Below, piece after piece: positions 1-8,325 of a stretch of DNA of 10,507 bases (positions within the stretch are counted from its first letter, which is position 1; each line of letters begins with the position of its first letter). The position numbers and the translations under genes were made by a program. Below the pieces are notes generated by a model that saw nothing but the letters and a program-made list of their open reading frames with translations, ran no database searches and was not told the origin of the DNA. The stretch is from Rodentolepis nana (taxonomy: Eukaryota > Platyhelminthes > Cestoda > Cyclophyllidea > Hymenolepididae): positions 1 to 10,507 of the forward strand of contig UZAE01002050.1 in the NCBI GenBank assembly GCA_900617975.1. The letters run 5' to 3'.

Positions 1-1162
1 CCCACCTCGCCCCCCTCAAAAGTCTTGTTACTTGGCACCAACTGTTGCCTCTACAACAATAACAACAATTATACAGGAAAGACAGATACGGCAGTCATAC
101 GGAGACCATAGGGGCATGACCTTGGATGCTCGAATATTTTCACATTTCTTTATCTCGCGAATCCTTGTTGAAGAATTAAATAGATCACTGATGAAGAAAT
201 TACATACAATCTTCATATGCCAGTAAAAAGTACGTGTGGGTTATTTTCTAGAAATATCGCAAACCCACCTCCCTACCCTCCACCTAATCCTGCTTGGAAT
301 ATCAGGTAAACGGTCAATTTTTATAAAACATCATTCTGCTTTCGTAAGCATTGAAAGTAGTAGCTAATTGAGTTGTCAAGGTCAACTAGCATAGATAAAC
401 AATCAGTTAATATACACTGAGCATCGTAGATAATAATTTGTATGGAAATCTGATATACGAGCAATGGAATTTGAAATTTTTAACGTGAAACACCAATTAA
501 ATAACTAGGTGACAAGTGGCATTCAAAAATTAAATGAAATTTCTTACGCTTTGGCATTTATTGGATTTATTGTTTATTGGCATTTGCTGTTTTGCCACAC
601 TAATGCATTGTGAACTTATTAGCTTGATGTGGATAGGAATAAAAAGGAGATCGGGGGAGGGGTGGAATCCCGTTTGAGTTGTGGCAGTGGTACTCCAGAA
701 GTGTGGGGCCCGACTTATACATCTGGTAATTTAAAGGCGCGCTAATTGGCTAATTCTGATTACAAGTTTCTCAAAATATGAATTAGGGATATCTCTAAAG
801 GGAACGAAATCGATTGCTAATAGCACTATTCTTAATGGACTCTGAAAGCAAACTTTGTCAAAAATTCTAAAGATTGGCATGAAGCACTTTCCTAATAGGT
901 GAAACAATATTGTTACACTTTCTCATCAGGAAGTGGCGCAACTTCATGCTACAAATTGAGCAGCTGAATAGCTTTCCCACGCAACTAAAAAAATCGGATG
1001 GAAAATATGCCCTGCCGAATTTCTGATGTACTTTAAATGCACTACGATTGGAAAATGTTACCGGGAGCTTAAACGCGAATTACAAAATAGGTGGCCAATT
1101 TTTAAATGTCCATATGGTTCGAGCCTATTAACCACCAATCAGTATTAATCTTTTTCCCTATT
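1..1162. other. AT-rich non-coding DNA, no gene seen
   Basis: I find no supported gene here. Stop codons are frequent in every frame. The overlapping ~60-codon frames near 28-226 on both strands show no domain, repeat or membrane pattern. C/G-rich patches occur at the left edge, near 265-290 (CCACCTCCCTACCCTCCACC) and near 651-662 (GGGGGAGGGG). An AAC-rich patch lies near 52-70. Confidence 0.6.
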
Positions 1163-1174
1163 ATGATGTAATCA
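1163..1174. repeat. Left TSD of LINE copy 1
   Basis: ATGATGTAATCA is repeated exactly at 1579-1590, and the two copies flank the LINE fragment directly. The bases beyond the 12-mer differ on each side, so 12 bp is the full duplication. Confidence 0.9.
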
Positions 1175-1471
1175 TCGAGCTGCAACGAACTTAAAGCTCG
1201 AACAAAGGAGAAACAGTGGACAGTGGCACTCTCTGACATACCCGACTGGCCAAGAATCGAAGCCGTTGCTGAGTTTAGACTACGTACCGGACACGATTGC
1301 TTGGCAAAACACCTTCACAGATTGGGAGTCTACATTCAACCCACATGCCCTCTATGTAACCTACAGGAGGAAATGGAGAAGACCCACCTGATTCGGTGTC
1401 CAGCCCTAAAGACAACGACGGAAAGCCAGAGATACTGGGAAGCAAGAAGACAGCTAATGAATTGCTATTAA
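1175..1471 (+). pseudogene. LINE polyprotein C-terminus with zinc knuckle (truncated)
   Basis: The frame is open from the insertion edge at 1175 to a TAA stop at 1469-1471, giving 98 residues with no start of their own. An in-frame GTG at 1223 is not a real start. The fragment begins just downstream of the RNase H domain. It contains DIPDWPRIEAVAEFRLRTGH and then a zinc-knuckle-like CX2CX9HX3C motif (CPLC...HLIRC), followed by CPALKTTTESQRYWEARRQL. Such knuckles are common at the C-terminus of LINE polyproteins and probably contact RNA or DNA. The frame is intact, and it differs from the sister copy at only 3 of about 52 aligned residues, so the insertion is fairly recent. With no RT or endonuclease it cannot act alone. 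Confidence 0.88.
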
Positions 1472-1578
1472 TTAACTGCTATAAATGTACTCCCCTCCAC
1501 CCTTGGGGGAAGCTGAATTCAAAGTTTAAGGGCTAATGATAAATATCACAAGGTCTGCCATTTGAAATAATTAAATAA
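1472..1578 (+). other. LINE 3' UTR and tail (template for the SINE 3' end)
   Basis: This ~107-bp untranslated end has a part alignable to all the SINE-like copies: ATGTACTCCCCTCC, then GAAGCTGAATTCAA, then TTAAGGGCTAATGATAAATA, then CTGCCATTTGAAATAA. The inverted repeat TGATA-AA-TATCA lies at 1537-1548. In LINEs the 3' UTR is the usual recognition site of the reverse transcriptase. Finding this stretch in the SINEs suggests that it is the recognised part here. The recognition role is inferred. Confidence 0.75.
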
Positions 1579-1590
1579 ATGATGTAATCA
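1579..1590. repeat. Right TSD of LINE copy 1
   Basis: Exact copy of 1163-1174, starting straight after the AATAA-type tail of the LINE fragment. Confidence 0.9.
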
Positions 1591-2120
1591 ATGCCAATTT
1601 CGTGGTTATTTAATAAACCGATTATTTTTGACACCTTTGGTTTTCCAGAGACCTCTGCCTCCCAAACCGAAATAATTGCCCAAATGCCTCGACCTCCTCC
1701 CACTCATTTAATTCCATAACGAGATTTCGGGCATAAAAAAATCATCATTTTGTCATATTAATTTAGCCCTGTAACTGAATTGAAGTGAGCATTATAATTT
1801 CTGAAATCTTGACGGGACTTTTTTTGACCCTCTACATTCTGCAATGGCTCCAAGTCCGATGTTATGAAACTAGTATTACCCCTTCCAACACGATTACGTC
1901 CCCGCGACCTTCAATTTCGTAGATAAGAACAGCAATTACAGCAACGCCGACTCACACATTCATATGTCTGATTCATCAAATGGTAAACTCAACTTGTGTT
2001 AATTAGTAGAGTTAATCAGGTGTATCTGCAAACTGCGATGATTAATGTTGCACCCTGTGCCTCGTGGAGTATTAAATTAAACGAATTCTGTTAATACTTA
2101 CATGTTAGCTTACAAAAGAT
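1591..2120. other. AT-rich non-coding spacer
   Basis: This is a spacer between LINE copy 1 and SINE copy A. No open frame of note, no RNA gene and no recognisable repeat is visible. Confidence 0.6.
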
Positions 2121-2450
2121 CTATTTATTTATATTAAATGATAGGCTTTGTGATAGTTATCATCAGCCTCCCTTAGCTGACCTCTGGATTCACAGAGGGG
2201 AGGAACACCCAAGTCACAAAAAGTCGAGGGAGGGGGTGGGAGGACAGAAGATTGATTCACAGACTTAAAAGAAACAAACACAAAGGTAGAGTAGAACGTA
2301 GGGTGATGTGAGTACTGTGAAATTTGTCCAATATGACATACAGTCGAGTCATGGTAGTTTGAAGTTAAGTGCCGAGTTAAAGACTTTTTTGTCGAATGAG
2401 TATACGTTACCTAGGGTGCACCATGTGGAGGTAAGTCTATCTCACACCTC
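2121..2450 (-). mobile_element. SINE-like element, copy A
   Basis: In element orientation it runs from 2450 (degraded 5' end GAGGTGTGAGATAGAC) to 2121 (tail TAAATAAATAG). It carries the family landmarks: the head with CCATGTGG-TGCACCCTAGG (the others have CCACGTGG), GTATACTCAT, a pyrimidine-rich middle, CTCTGTGAATCC near the 3' end, and the LINE-shared end with TGATAACTATCA (2151-2162). It is about 330 bp and the most diverged of the full copies. Flanks ACAAAAGATCTA (left) and ATAAAAAAAACTA (right) could be a decayed TSD, but they are low-complexity and not convincing. The element encodes nothing. Confidence 0.82.
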
Positions 2451-2888
2451 ATAAAAAAAACTAAAATTTCGACAAACTTGTGCAAGAAAAATAGAGTGTT
2501 TCCAATAGATTGCCTCCATTTTAAATAATGAATAAGGGGTGAAAGTTCACTGAGCGCAAATGCTGACCGCTTACTTAACACCAAGAGGTGTGGGAATATC
2601 TGTAACACATCAAGGTAAACAAAGAGAAATTGGAGCAATGTCAACGTCTCTGTAGAGACAATGTTTACACTGGTCATCACCTTGGTCACCATGATTTGGA
2701 AATTCGCATCTGCCAACTTCATGTTAGTGGGGTTTAAATCGGTACGAGTGCGCAGAGGAGTTCAATGACTGCTGAAGCACCTGTGTTTATTGAATAACCA
2801 ACTCATTCAGGAAATTGCATTTCGCACTTTCCTCCCCTTATCAAATTAGCCATTGAAAACCATTTCTATTTCCTCCCTAACAAAAGAA

Positions 2889-2906
2889 CATCATCATCAT
2901 CATCAT
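2889..2906. repeat. (CAT)6 microsatellite
   Basis: Six perfect CAT units follow AAAAGAA and are followed by CACAATG. This is a simple trinucleotide repeat in non-coding DNA. Confidence 0.95.
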
Positions 2907-2969
2907 CACAATGTGAGTTTGTGAAGCTACAGCTACTTTTTCTTACTAGAACCGACGTTCTGAATCACA

Positions 2970-2993
2970 GGGGGCGGGGGGGAGGAGAGGGGG
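2970..2993 (+). repeat. G-rich tract, possible G-quadruplex
   Basis: G runs of 5, 7 and 5 are separated by single C or short A/G-containing loops. The 7-G run can supply two three-G stacks, so the tract meets the usual four-run pattern on the plus strand. Folding is inferred only. Confidence 0.55.
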
Positions 2994-3383
2994 TTGGTAT
3001 GAAAGAGTTAAATTCTTTATTTCACTCTCTGCACAACTTTTATGGCAAATGCTGCCAAATTAGCGCTGAACTTTCAAATAAAGTGGCAAATCCATCAAAT
3101 CTTAACAATAGCTCTTCCTGTTGCTTCTTTAATACGGCAAAACAGGAAATAGATTTAATGAGCGAAATCTGTGTGAAATTGAATAAGATTTCTTTTTAAG
3201 CGATGTCACATTTTGTCAACTCCTAGTAGGACAAAATAAAAGAATTTTTTTTCGACAGGAATCTCTGGTTGCGGAAATATGATGACTTAAAATTCTACCT
3301 CATCTCTGCTTCTTTAAAGCACCACTGCGTCTTCTTAGTACTTGGGAGAAAAAACTATGGATTGGAGTATTGGATTGGAGTCT

Positions 3384-3669
3384 TGATGGTTATCATTAGC
3401 CCTTTAGTTGACTTCAGGCTTCACAGAGGGGAAGGAACAACAAATTGAAAAAAGTCGAGAGGGGGGGAAGAGGGTTTCAAAGATGTAAGAGACAAACACA
3501 AAGGTAGAACAAAGGTGAGGTGAGTACTGTGGAAGTAGTCGAATATGGCATAGAGTGAGGTGATGGTAGCTTGAAGTGAGAAGCCAACTGCCAGTTAATA
3601 GACCTTTTTGCCGTATGAGTATACGTTGTCCAAGGTGCACCACGTGGAGGTAAGTCTATCACGCACCCC
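3384..3669 (-). mobile_element. SINE-like element, copy B (lacks 3' tail)
   Basis: In element orientation it starts at 3669 (GGGGTGCGTGATAGAC) and ends at about 3384 within the TGATAACCATCA inverted repeat. The head has the palindrome CCACGTGG, a GTATACTCATACGG motif, GGCAGTTGGCTTCTCACTTC, and the end AAGTCAACTAAAGGGCTAAT. Unlike the other full copies, the terminal GCCTGCCATTTGA and AATAA tail are missing. The adjacent DNA instead has two near-tandem TGGATTGGAGT units, which suggests a local deletion or rearrangement of the 3' edge. No TSD is recognisable. One sense-strand frame stays open for about 65 codons, but I regard it as incidental. Confidence 0.85.
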
Positions 3670-3904
3670 ACAATTAGTACATAAAATTGTTTGCCCTACT
3701 GCAAATATCAATGATAAATTGCGTAATTTGAAAGGCTGATAATGGAGTGGTAATCTAGTGGAGAATAACATACGAAGAGCACCGCATTTTAAGTAACTTT
3801 TAGACTCCGAATTTCAAAATATTCACTTACTGAGTGAGTCACACCTTCATCTCCCAAATTTGAAATATCATGATTAATTCTCTGCATTAATAGGCAAAAT
3901 TCTA

Positions 3905-3929
3905 CCCCCCCCCCCCCCCCCCCCCCCCC
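3905..3929. repeat. C25 homopolymer tract
   Basis: 25 consecutive C residues are followed by ACCTCCCCCACC. The tract makes a poly-glycine run in a minus-strand frame (3789-3989) that is not a gene. Its length is likely to vary between individuals and to be prone to sequencing error. Confidence 0.95.
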
Positions 3930-4752
3930 ACCTCCCCCACCAATCCATGTCCAATGCTTATTGGACGTGTATAGAAGTTGATAGACCAAGGCTATACAAA
4001 CTAAATTTTACATTTAAACTCTTGTAAAATTGAACGATTTCCATTTTCCTGACACTTTCTCTACCTGCTTGATTTGTATTTGGCGCGCGACAGCACAGTC
4101 AGGAGTGGAACATCATGAACAAAGTCTTCCTTCTGATTTAGAGGTAACAGGTACATATCAAAATTAGATGATCAGCTTTACCGGTTAATCAATGAGTTGG
4201 CTGATCAGAACCCAAAAATAAGGCACAAATTCTCTTCGATTATAGAGCCACTATTCTACAGCAGTCGCCTAGGTTCTTTAAAATGAATACATGCGTGTAG
4301 AAATGCATTAGTAGTATTAATCTCCATTGCGAGCTTGGATAAACTCTCACTGATACCGTAGGAAGTGGCAATTGCATTATTCAGTTAATAAACTAGTTCA
4401 CTTTTCGTTATAGCATCTAAGGAAGCTACAAGTCTATTTTACGTCACTACTCACAATACATGTTATGGTGTATTTTAATCATTCAGACCAAATTAGCGTT
4501 TTTTAAACATTCGTCTTGGGTAGAGAATGGCGTCTTAGAGTCTCCCTGGTGAGAAATCGATAGCTAATATTTAAGCAGCACCGATAAGCATTCCAATTAA
4601 TGACCTCGCACCACTGCAGTTGATTGCGTAAATCAATAAACCGTCTCAGTTAGTCTTTTACGCCTAACTCTTCTACCTACTCACATGGGTAGCGGAAAGC
4701 ATATTCATCTTTGACCACTCACGGGTTTATATGATTAACATTCACCTCTTGT

Positions 4753-4774
4753 AGGTCAGAGGTCACGGGGTTGA
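4753..4774 (+). promoter_or_regulatory. Cluster of nuclear-receptor-like half-sites (DR1 plus one)
   Basis: AGGTCA-G-AGGTCA (4753-4765) is a perfect direct repeat spaced by one base. This is the known DR1 site type for RXR/USP and HNF4-class nuclear receptors. GGTTGA at 4769-4774 fits the looser RGKTSA half-site. A perfect palindrome, ATGTGCGCACAT, follows at 4780-4791. No gene is recognisable nearby, so function is unsupported and a chance match is possible. Confidence 0.25.
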
Positions 4775-5200
4775 CGCTCATGTGCGCACATTCAGTGAAA
4801 TTGACTACCAACCACAGGATGGAGTAAAATACGAGATTCCTAAAAGATGGCCAATCAAATATCTTCCCACTTTTCAAAAAAAGAGCACTGATTGTTTTAA
4901 TGGCAATCGCTGTTTTAGGCGAGTCATTTTGAACGCATAAAAAATATATCCATTTCAATGTGACTAAATTGACTATCAGGTGAAAGTAGTCACAAAATAA
5001 CTTTTTTTACAGTTTTTAAATAATCCCTGTTTGAGCGGAAGTCAGGGCGTGACACCTATTTACTGGTGAGGTATTGGAATCTCCCACCGCAAACCTGCCC
5101 CTCAGGGATTCCATCAAATTTCATATGTATGCAATTATGCAGGTTATACCCATTTCATTATACGGATATAAATTTTTTATTTACTTGAACGCACTTCTCA

Positions 5201-5217
5201 GCCCCTCCCCTCCCCCA
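5201..5217. repeat. C-rich tract
   Basis: CCCCTCCCCTCCCCC is a pyrimidine tract of the same kind as the other C/G-rich tracts in the window. On the minus strand it gives three to four runs of four or more G. Confidence 0.7.
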
Positions 5218-6254
5218 TTCAATTTAAAACGCCACACCAAGGAGGGAGATAGTGATGTTTCTTAAAATAAATTTGCTGCAAAAGGCAGAATTATCAAGCG
5301 AATAATGTGGGCAAAAATTTAATAAAATTAATGAGTTAAAGTTGTAATTGTCTTGTCAACTCACATAAGTAAGCTCATTAAAAAAATGAGTTGGCATTCC
5401 AAGTGGATCGTTAGACTTCTTTTACCGAATAGTTGAGGATATGGGGAGAGCAAGTTCTATTCAATCGACTGGTAACCTGGCTACCATAACAACGAATTCA
5501 CACTACACGCTACAAGTCAAGACTAAGTGTAGGGCTGGTTACGTTTCCCTCTCAAGATTGAGAAGCTGTATGGGAAGAGAGTTGGCAAATTAAGCTCCCA
5601 CTTCGCTTCGAAAACCCAGAGGAAGCAGAGTAGAAGACTAAGTGAATGAAATGGCGGTTGTATTGTGCACATAGTTCATTTCGTAGTCACACGGAAGTGT
5701 AAGAGTTTGGACTTTTAGAAGAATTAGAATGTTTTGCTCACCAAGGAATGGCTCAGCTCAAACAGATGAAATGTGTTTTGCAAGGTTCAAGGAAATCTTT
5801 GAGCCTCTATCCTTTCCATGTGTGTTCGATCCCGTTCATCGGTTTCAAAGGCAGGGTAAAGGGAACGATGATCTATTTCCGAATTTCCACTCAGGTACAG
5901 GTCCTGTAGCTTGAGTTTTGCAAAGGTAGTTTTTTTCATGAGTGGGAAGAGTTAATTTAACAAGCATAAGTTGCCCATCTCGCATTGAGTTGTGAGAAAT
6001 CAGTTTTGACATTTGAGTACTTAAATTCGAATTAGATTAAGAATCATTAAAACAAAAATATGACAAGGTAACAGAGTAAAGCCCAACACACCAAAATCTA
6101 ACAATGATGGGGAAGAAATATGAAACTATGCTTTCTCTAGAATTAGTTATATATAGGCTCCAAAGTAATTCCAATTAAACCGTCACTACGCATTATTATT
6201 AGCAAAGTGTCATATAACTGAGTGAATCTAGTGATTTTGTAAAATTTATGTTTA

Positions 6255-6287
6255 AATGATAAGTATCATTAAACCTACTATTTGATA
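6255..6287 (+). mobile_element. Possible relic of the shared LINE/SINE 3' end
   Basis: AATGATAAGTATCATT followed by AAACCTACTATTTGATA resembles the family 3' end (AATGATAA.TATCAT.AA.GCCTGCCATTTGATA) over about 33 bp with a few substitutions and one indel. The inverted repeat TGATA-AG-TATCA is intact. Nothing upstream resembles the LINE or SINE body, so this would be an extremely 5'-truncated or old insertion. The match is short and AT-rich, and chance is not excluded. Confidence 0.35.
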
Positions 6288-7106
6288 GGATGTTTAAAAA
6301 TATTGAATGGTCACCACTGACGAACTCCGTTTAAAACTTTCCCAAAGCTATTTTGTTACTCGATGCATTCAAACAATCACTCCCCGCGAATAAGAGCCAG
6401 TTGATTTGTTAGCCGTTGTCATGAGAAATAACAGCAAAACGCGTATTTTTTGGCAATTTCACTGGTGCTTAAATTAGGACAATACGTTTCGAATTGATTA
6501 AATTTATATTCCATTTCGAGGCAAAATGAACCAAATTTTAGACGTGTGAACCGTACTATTGCCCTGACAAAGGCATCCAAATGTTTGGTGTAGATGAATG
6601 TGTCAAAATGGCGGTTGAAGTAGCGCTGCAGAACAATCTACTTAGAGGCTTTTGATAATTTCAATCAAGCAAAAATTATACGCTAATAAGCATATCACTG
6701 ATGGTAGGGGGGCTGTAGGTCAAATTTGTGGTAAATATGATGGTTGCAAATATGAGAACATTTCCTTGAGGGAAATTAACTGGCTCTTGAAACATCTACC
6801 ACAATTTTTTTTCAGTAAGTAGTCACAGATAAATAAAACTCTATTAGAAGGAAAATAAATTTACAATTTTCAATAAAATGAAAAATTGCAAATCGTAATT
6901 TGACATTTTGGCGAATGCAGTTTGTGGAACCTTGCTAACTTAAGATTTCACCTTTCGGTGAACTACGAAATATCAACTAAGGTAATTCCCTTTTTTGAAC
7001 ACTTTAAGAAAAAAATTAATCGCCTTTTCAAGATTGAATTTTGTTTTATTAAAAAGTGCTGATCGATAAGGCATATTTAGTTATTTGAATGCAAAGAAGA
7101 GATATT

Positions 7107-7116
7107 ATTTCACACT
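7107..7116. repeat. Left TSD of SINE copy C
   Basis: ATTTCACACT, repeated exactly at 7402-7411 immediately after the AATAA tail of copy C. Confidence 0.85.
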
Positions 7117-7401
7117 ACTCTCCACGTGGTGCACCCTGGGCAAAGTATACTCATACTCAAACAAGTCTATGAACCGGCAGTTGACTTCTCACTTCAAACT
7201 ACCATCACCCCACTGTTTTTCACACTTCGCCACTTCCACAGTATTCATCTTACCTTTTCTCTCTCATTTACCTCTGTGAATCACTCTTCTTTTCCCAATC
7301 TCGAATTTTTCTCACCTTAAAGTTGCTCCCCACTGTGAAGCTCGAAGTCAGCTAAAGGGCTAATGATAATTATCAAAATGCATTCCATTTGAAACAAATA
7401 A
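7117..7401 (+). mobile_element. SINE-like element, copy C (5'-truncated)
   Basis: Starts within the head at TCTCCACGTGGTGCACCC, lacking about the first 20 bases seen in copies D and E. It then runs through GTATACTCATAC, CCGGCAGTTGACTTCTCACT, a pyrimidine-rich middle, CTCTGTGAATCACTCTTC and the LINE-shared end GGGCTAATGATAATTATCAA, finishing with CCATTTGAAACAAATAA. A perfect 10-bp TSD, ATTTCACACT, lies at 7107-7116 and 7402-7411. This shows that the truncated form inserted as such and is not a later deletion. 5' truncation is usual for reverse-transcribed insertions. The inverted repeat is a perfect palindrome here (7364-7375). Confidence 0.9.
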
Positions 7402-7411
7402 ATTTCACACT
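7402..7411. repeat. Right TSD of SINE copy C
   Basis: Exact repeat of 7107-7116 at the 3' end of copy C. Confidence 0.85.
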
Positions 7412-8325
7412 CCGCCAATAAAAGGATTTTGTCATTGTTACTCTTTGTCTCTATTTGATGTGTAATTGTTTGAAGCCACTATAAATTGTCAAGGCTCTTA
7501 TGAGTTATTGTGGTAAAAATTTATAACATTGCAAATATTTTAGCACTTTTTTCGAGGTTTAGTTCAATTTGAACTCAATGGATGAAAGTTATTATTTTTT
7601 CCAAATGAGGTATATTGAATTAGGGGTAGAGGAGCTTTACTTTAATTTGACCAGAAAATTGGTCTGAAAAAATTCCAATTTCCAATAAAAAGACAAGCGA
7701 AGAAATCCCATATGAGGGATAACACAAAATTGTTTAAATGCTTAAAGATTTATGAGCCGCGCCATTCAAACGGAGAGATATTGCTAATCGAGTTGTAATT
7801 AGCGATAAATTGGGGTAAATTGGATTGTTTATTTTTTTCTTGACAGTTCAAAGAAAATGCCAGTAATATGTTTACAACAGCTTTATCTTCGGTGAAAATT
7901 AAATCAAGGCTAATTTTAAATATTTTTTTAAAGACCTCAGATGTACTCATATATTACCCCGAGTAATATTAATAGAAATTTACCAACTTTTGGTTTTGAG
8001 TTGCGACTAAAATCAGAGAGCCCTAGGCCTATTGAATAATAATTAGAGAGCTTAAAAGATTCTGGGAGCAATGTAAAATTTGCAAAGAGAGAATCTGATT
8101 AAATTTTTTCAATTTTAAGTTTAAAATATTTACCTATTAAATAGTACGCTTTTCGGAATTAAATGTGCATGATGCATCTCCTGGGTTATTGACTGTGATG
8201 TCCAGCACTTGGTAACTAATTCTTAAATCAAGTAGTGACTGCCTTCGGTCTGCCAAATGAAAGAGATGACTTAATGTTCCAAAAATGATCTTTAGTCGCT
8301 CACAGTCATATGATATCATCGTCAA
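7412..8325. other. AT-rich non-coding spacer
   Basis: Between SINE copies C and D, which share orientation. Minus-strand frames of about 62-66 codons (7750-7950, 8137-8325) have no recognisable features. No RNA gene, TIR pair or simple repeat stands out. Confidence 0.6.

Larger units (their letters stand above)
1175..1578 (+). mobile_element. 5'-truncated LINE (I/R1-like group) insertion, copy 1
   Basis: This is a 404-bp insertion made of the 3' end of a non-LTR retrotransposon: the last 98 codons of the polyprotein, a stop at 1469-1471, and a ~107-bp 3' UTR ending in GCCATTTGAAATAATTAAATAA. Both ends are fixed by a perfect 12-bp duplication, ATGATGTAATCA, at 1163-1174 and 1579-1590. This is the expected product of target-primed reverse transcription with early termination. 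Similarity to the minus-strand copy at the right edge begins exactly at 1175, which confirms the 5' boundary. I infer the I/R1 group because an RNase H domain is present in the sister copy and because the tail is TAA/AATAA-like rather than pure poly(A), as known for I elements. The copy is dead because it lacks endonuclease and RT. Confidence 0.9.
2451..3383. other. AT-rich non-coding spacer
   Basis: No supported gene. A 103-codon minus-strand frame (2411-2722) begins at an ATG in unique DNA and ends inside SINE A. A 92-codon plus-strand frame (2921-3199) begins at GTG. Neither has a recognisable domain, and both fit chance expectation in AT-rich DNA. The stretch holds a CAT microsatellite and a G-rich tract. 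Just before SINE B, TGGATTGGAGT occurs twice in near-tandem (about 3358-3381). Confidence 0.55.
3670..7106. other. Long AT-rich non-coding stretch
   Basis: In 3.4 kb I find no supported gene. The longest frames are about 60-80 codons with no recognisable domain. Notable items inside are a C25 homopolymer (3905-3929), a hormone-receptor-like half-site cluster (4753-4774) beside a 12-bp palindrome, a C-rich tract near 5201-5217, and a possible relic of the shared 3' tail (6255-6287). The part around 5400-5920 looks somewhat less AT-rich and has a 61-codon frame (5729-5914), which I cannot assign to a family. Confidence 0.55.

Noticed and set aside
806..822. 17-mer GAAATCGATTGCTAATA nearly repeated at 4553-4569 (16 of 17)
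   Set aside because: One such pair is plausible by chance in 10 kb, and the flanks do not align.
2411..2722. 103-codon minus-strand open frame starting with ATG
   Set aside because: It runs from unique AT-rich DNA into SINE A and has no recognisable domain. An open frame of this length is expected by chance in 10 kb of six-frame AT-rich sequence.
2921..3199. 92-codon plus-strand frame
   Set aside because: It starts at GTG and crosses a G-rich tract, with no family resemblance and no splice or promoter context.
3789..3989. Minus-strand frame encoding a glycine run
   Set aside because: The run is only a translation of the C25 homopolymer.
5818..5832. GTTCGATCCC, resembling a tRNA B-box
   Set aside because: No T-arm pairing, no A-box and no cloverleaf around it.
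5729..5914. 61-codon frame in a somewhat less AT-rich patch, considered as an exon
   Set aside because: No recognisable homology, and no convincing pairing of splice acceptor and donor with a continuing frame. Left as unassigned spacer.
6947..6962. Hairpin TTCACC-TTTC-GGTGAA
   Set aside because: A 6-bp stem with a 4-base loop is common by chance, and there is no T-run or gene nearby to suggest a role.
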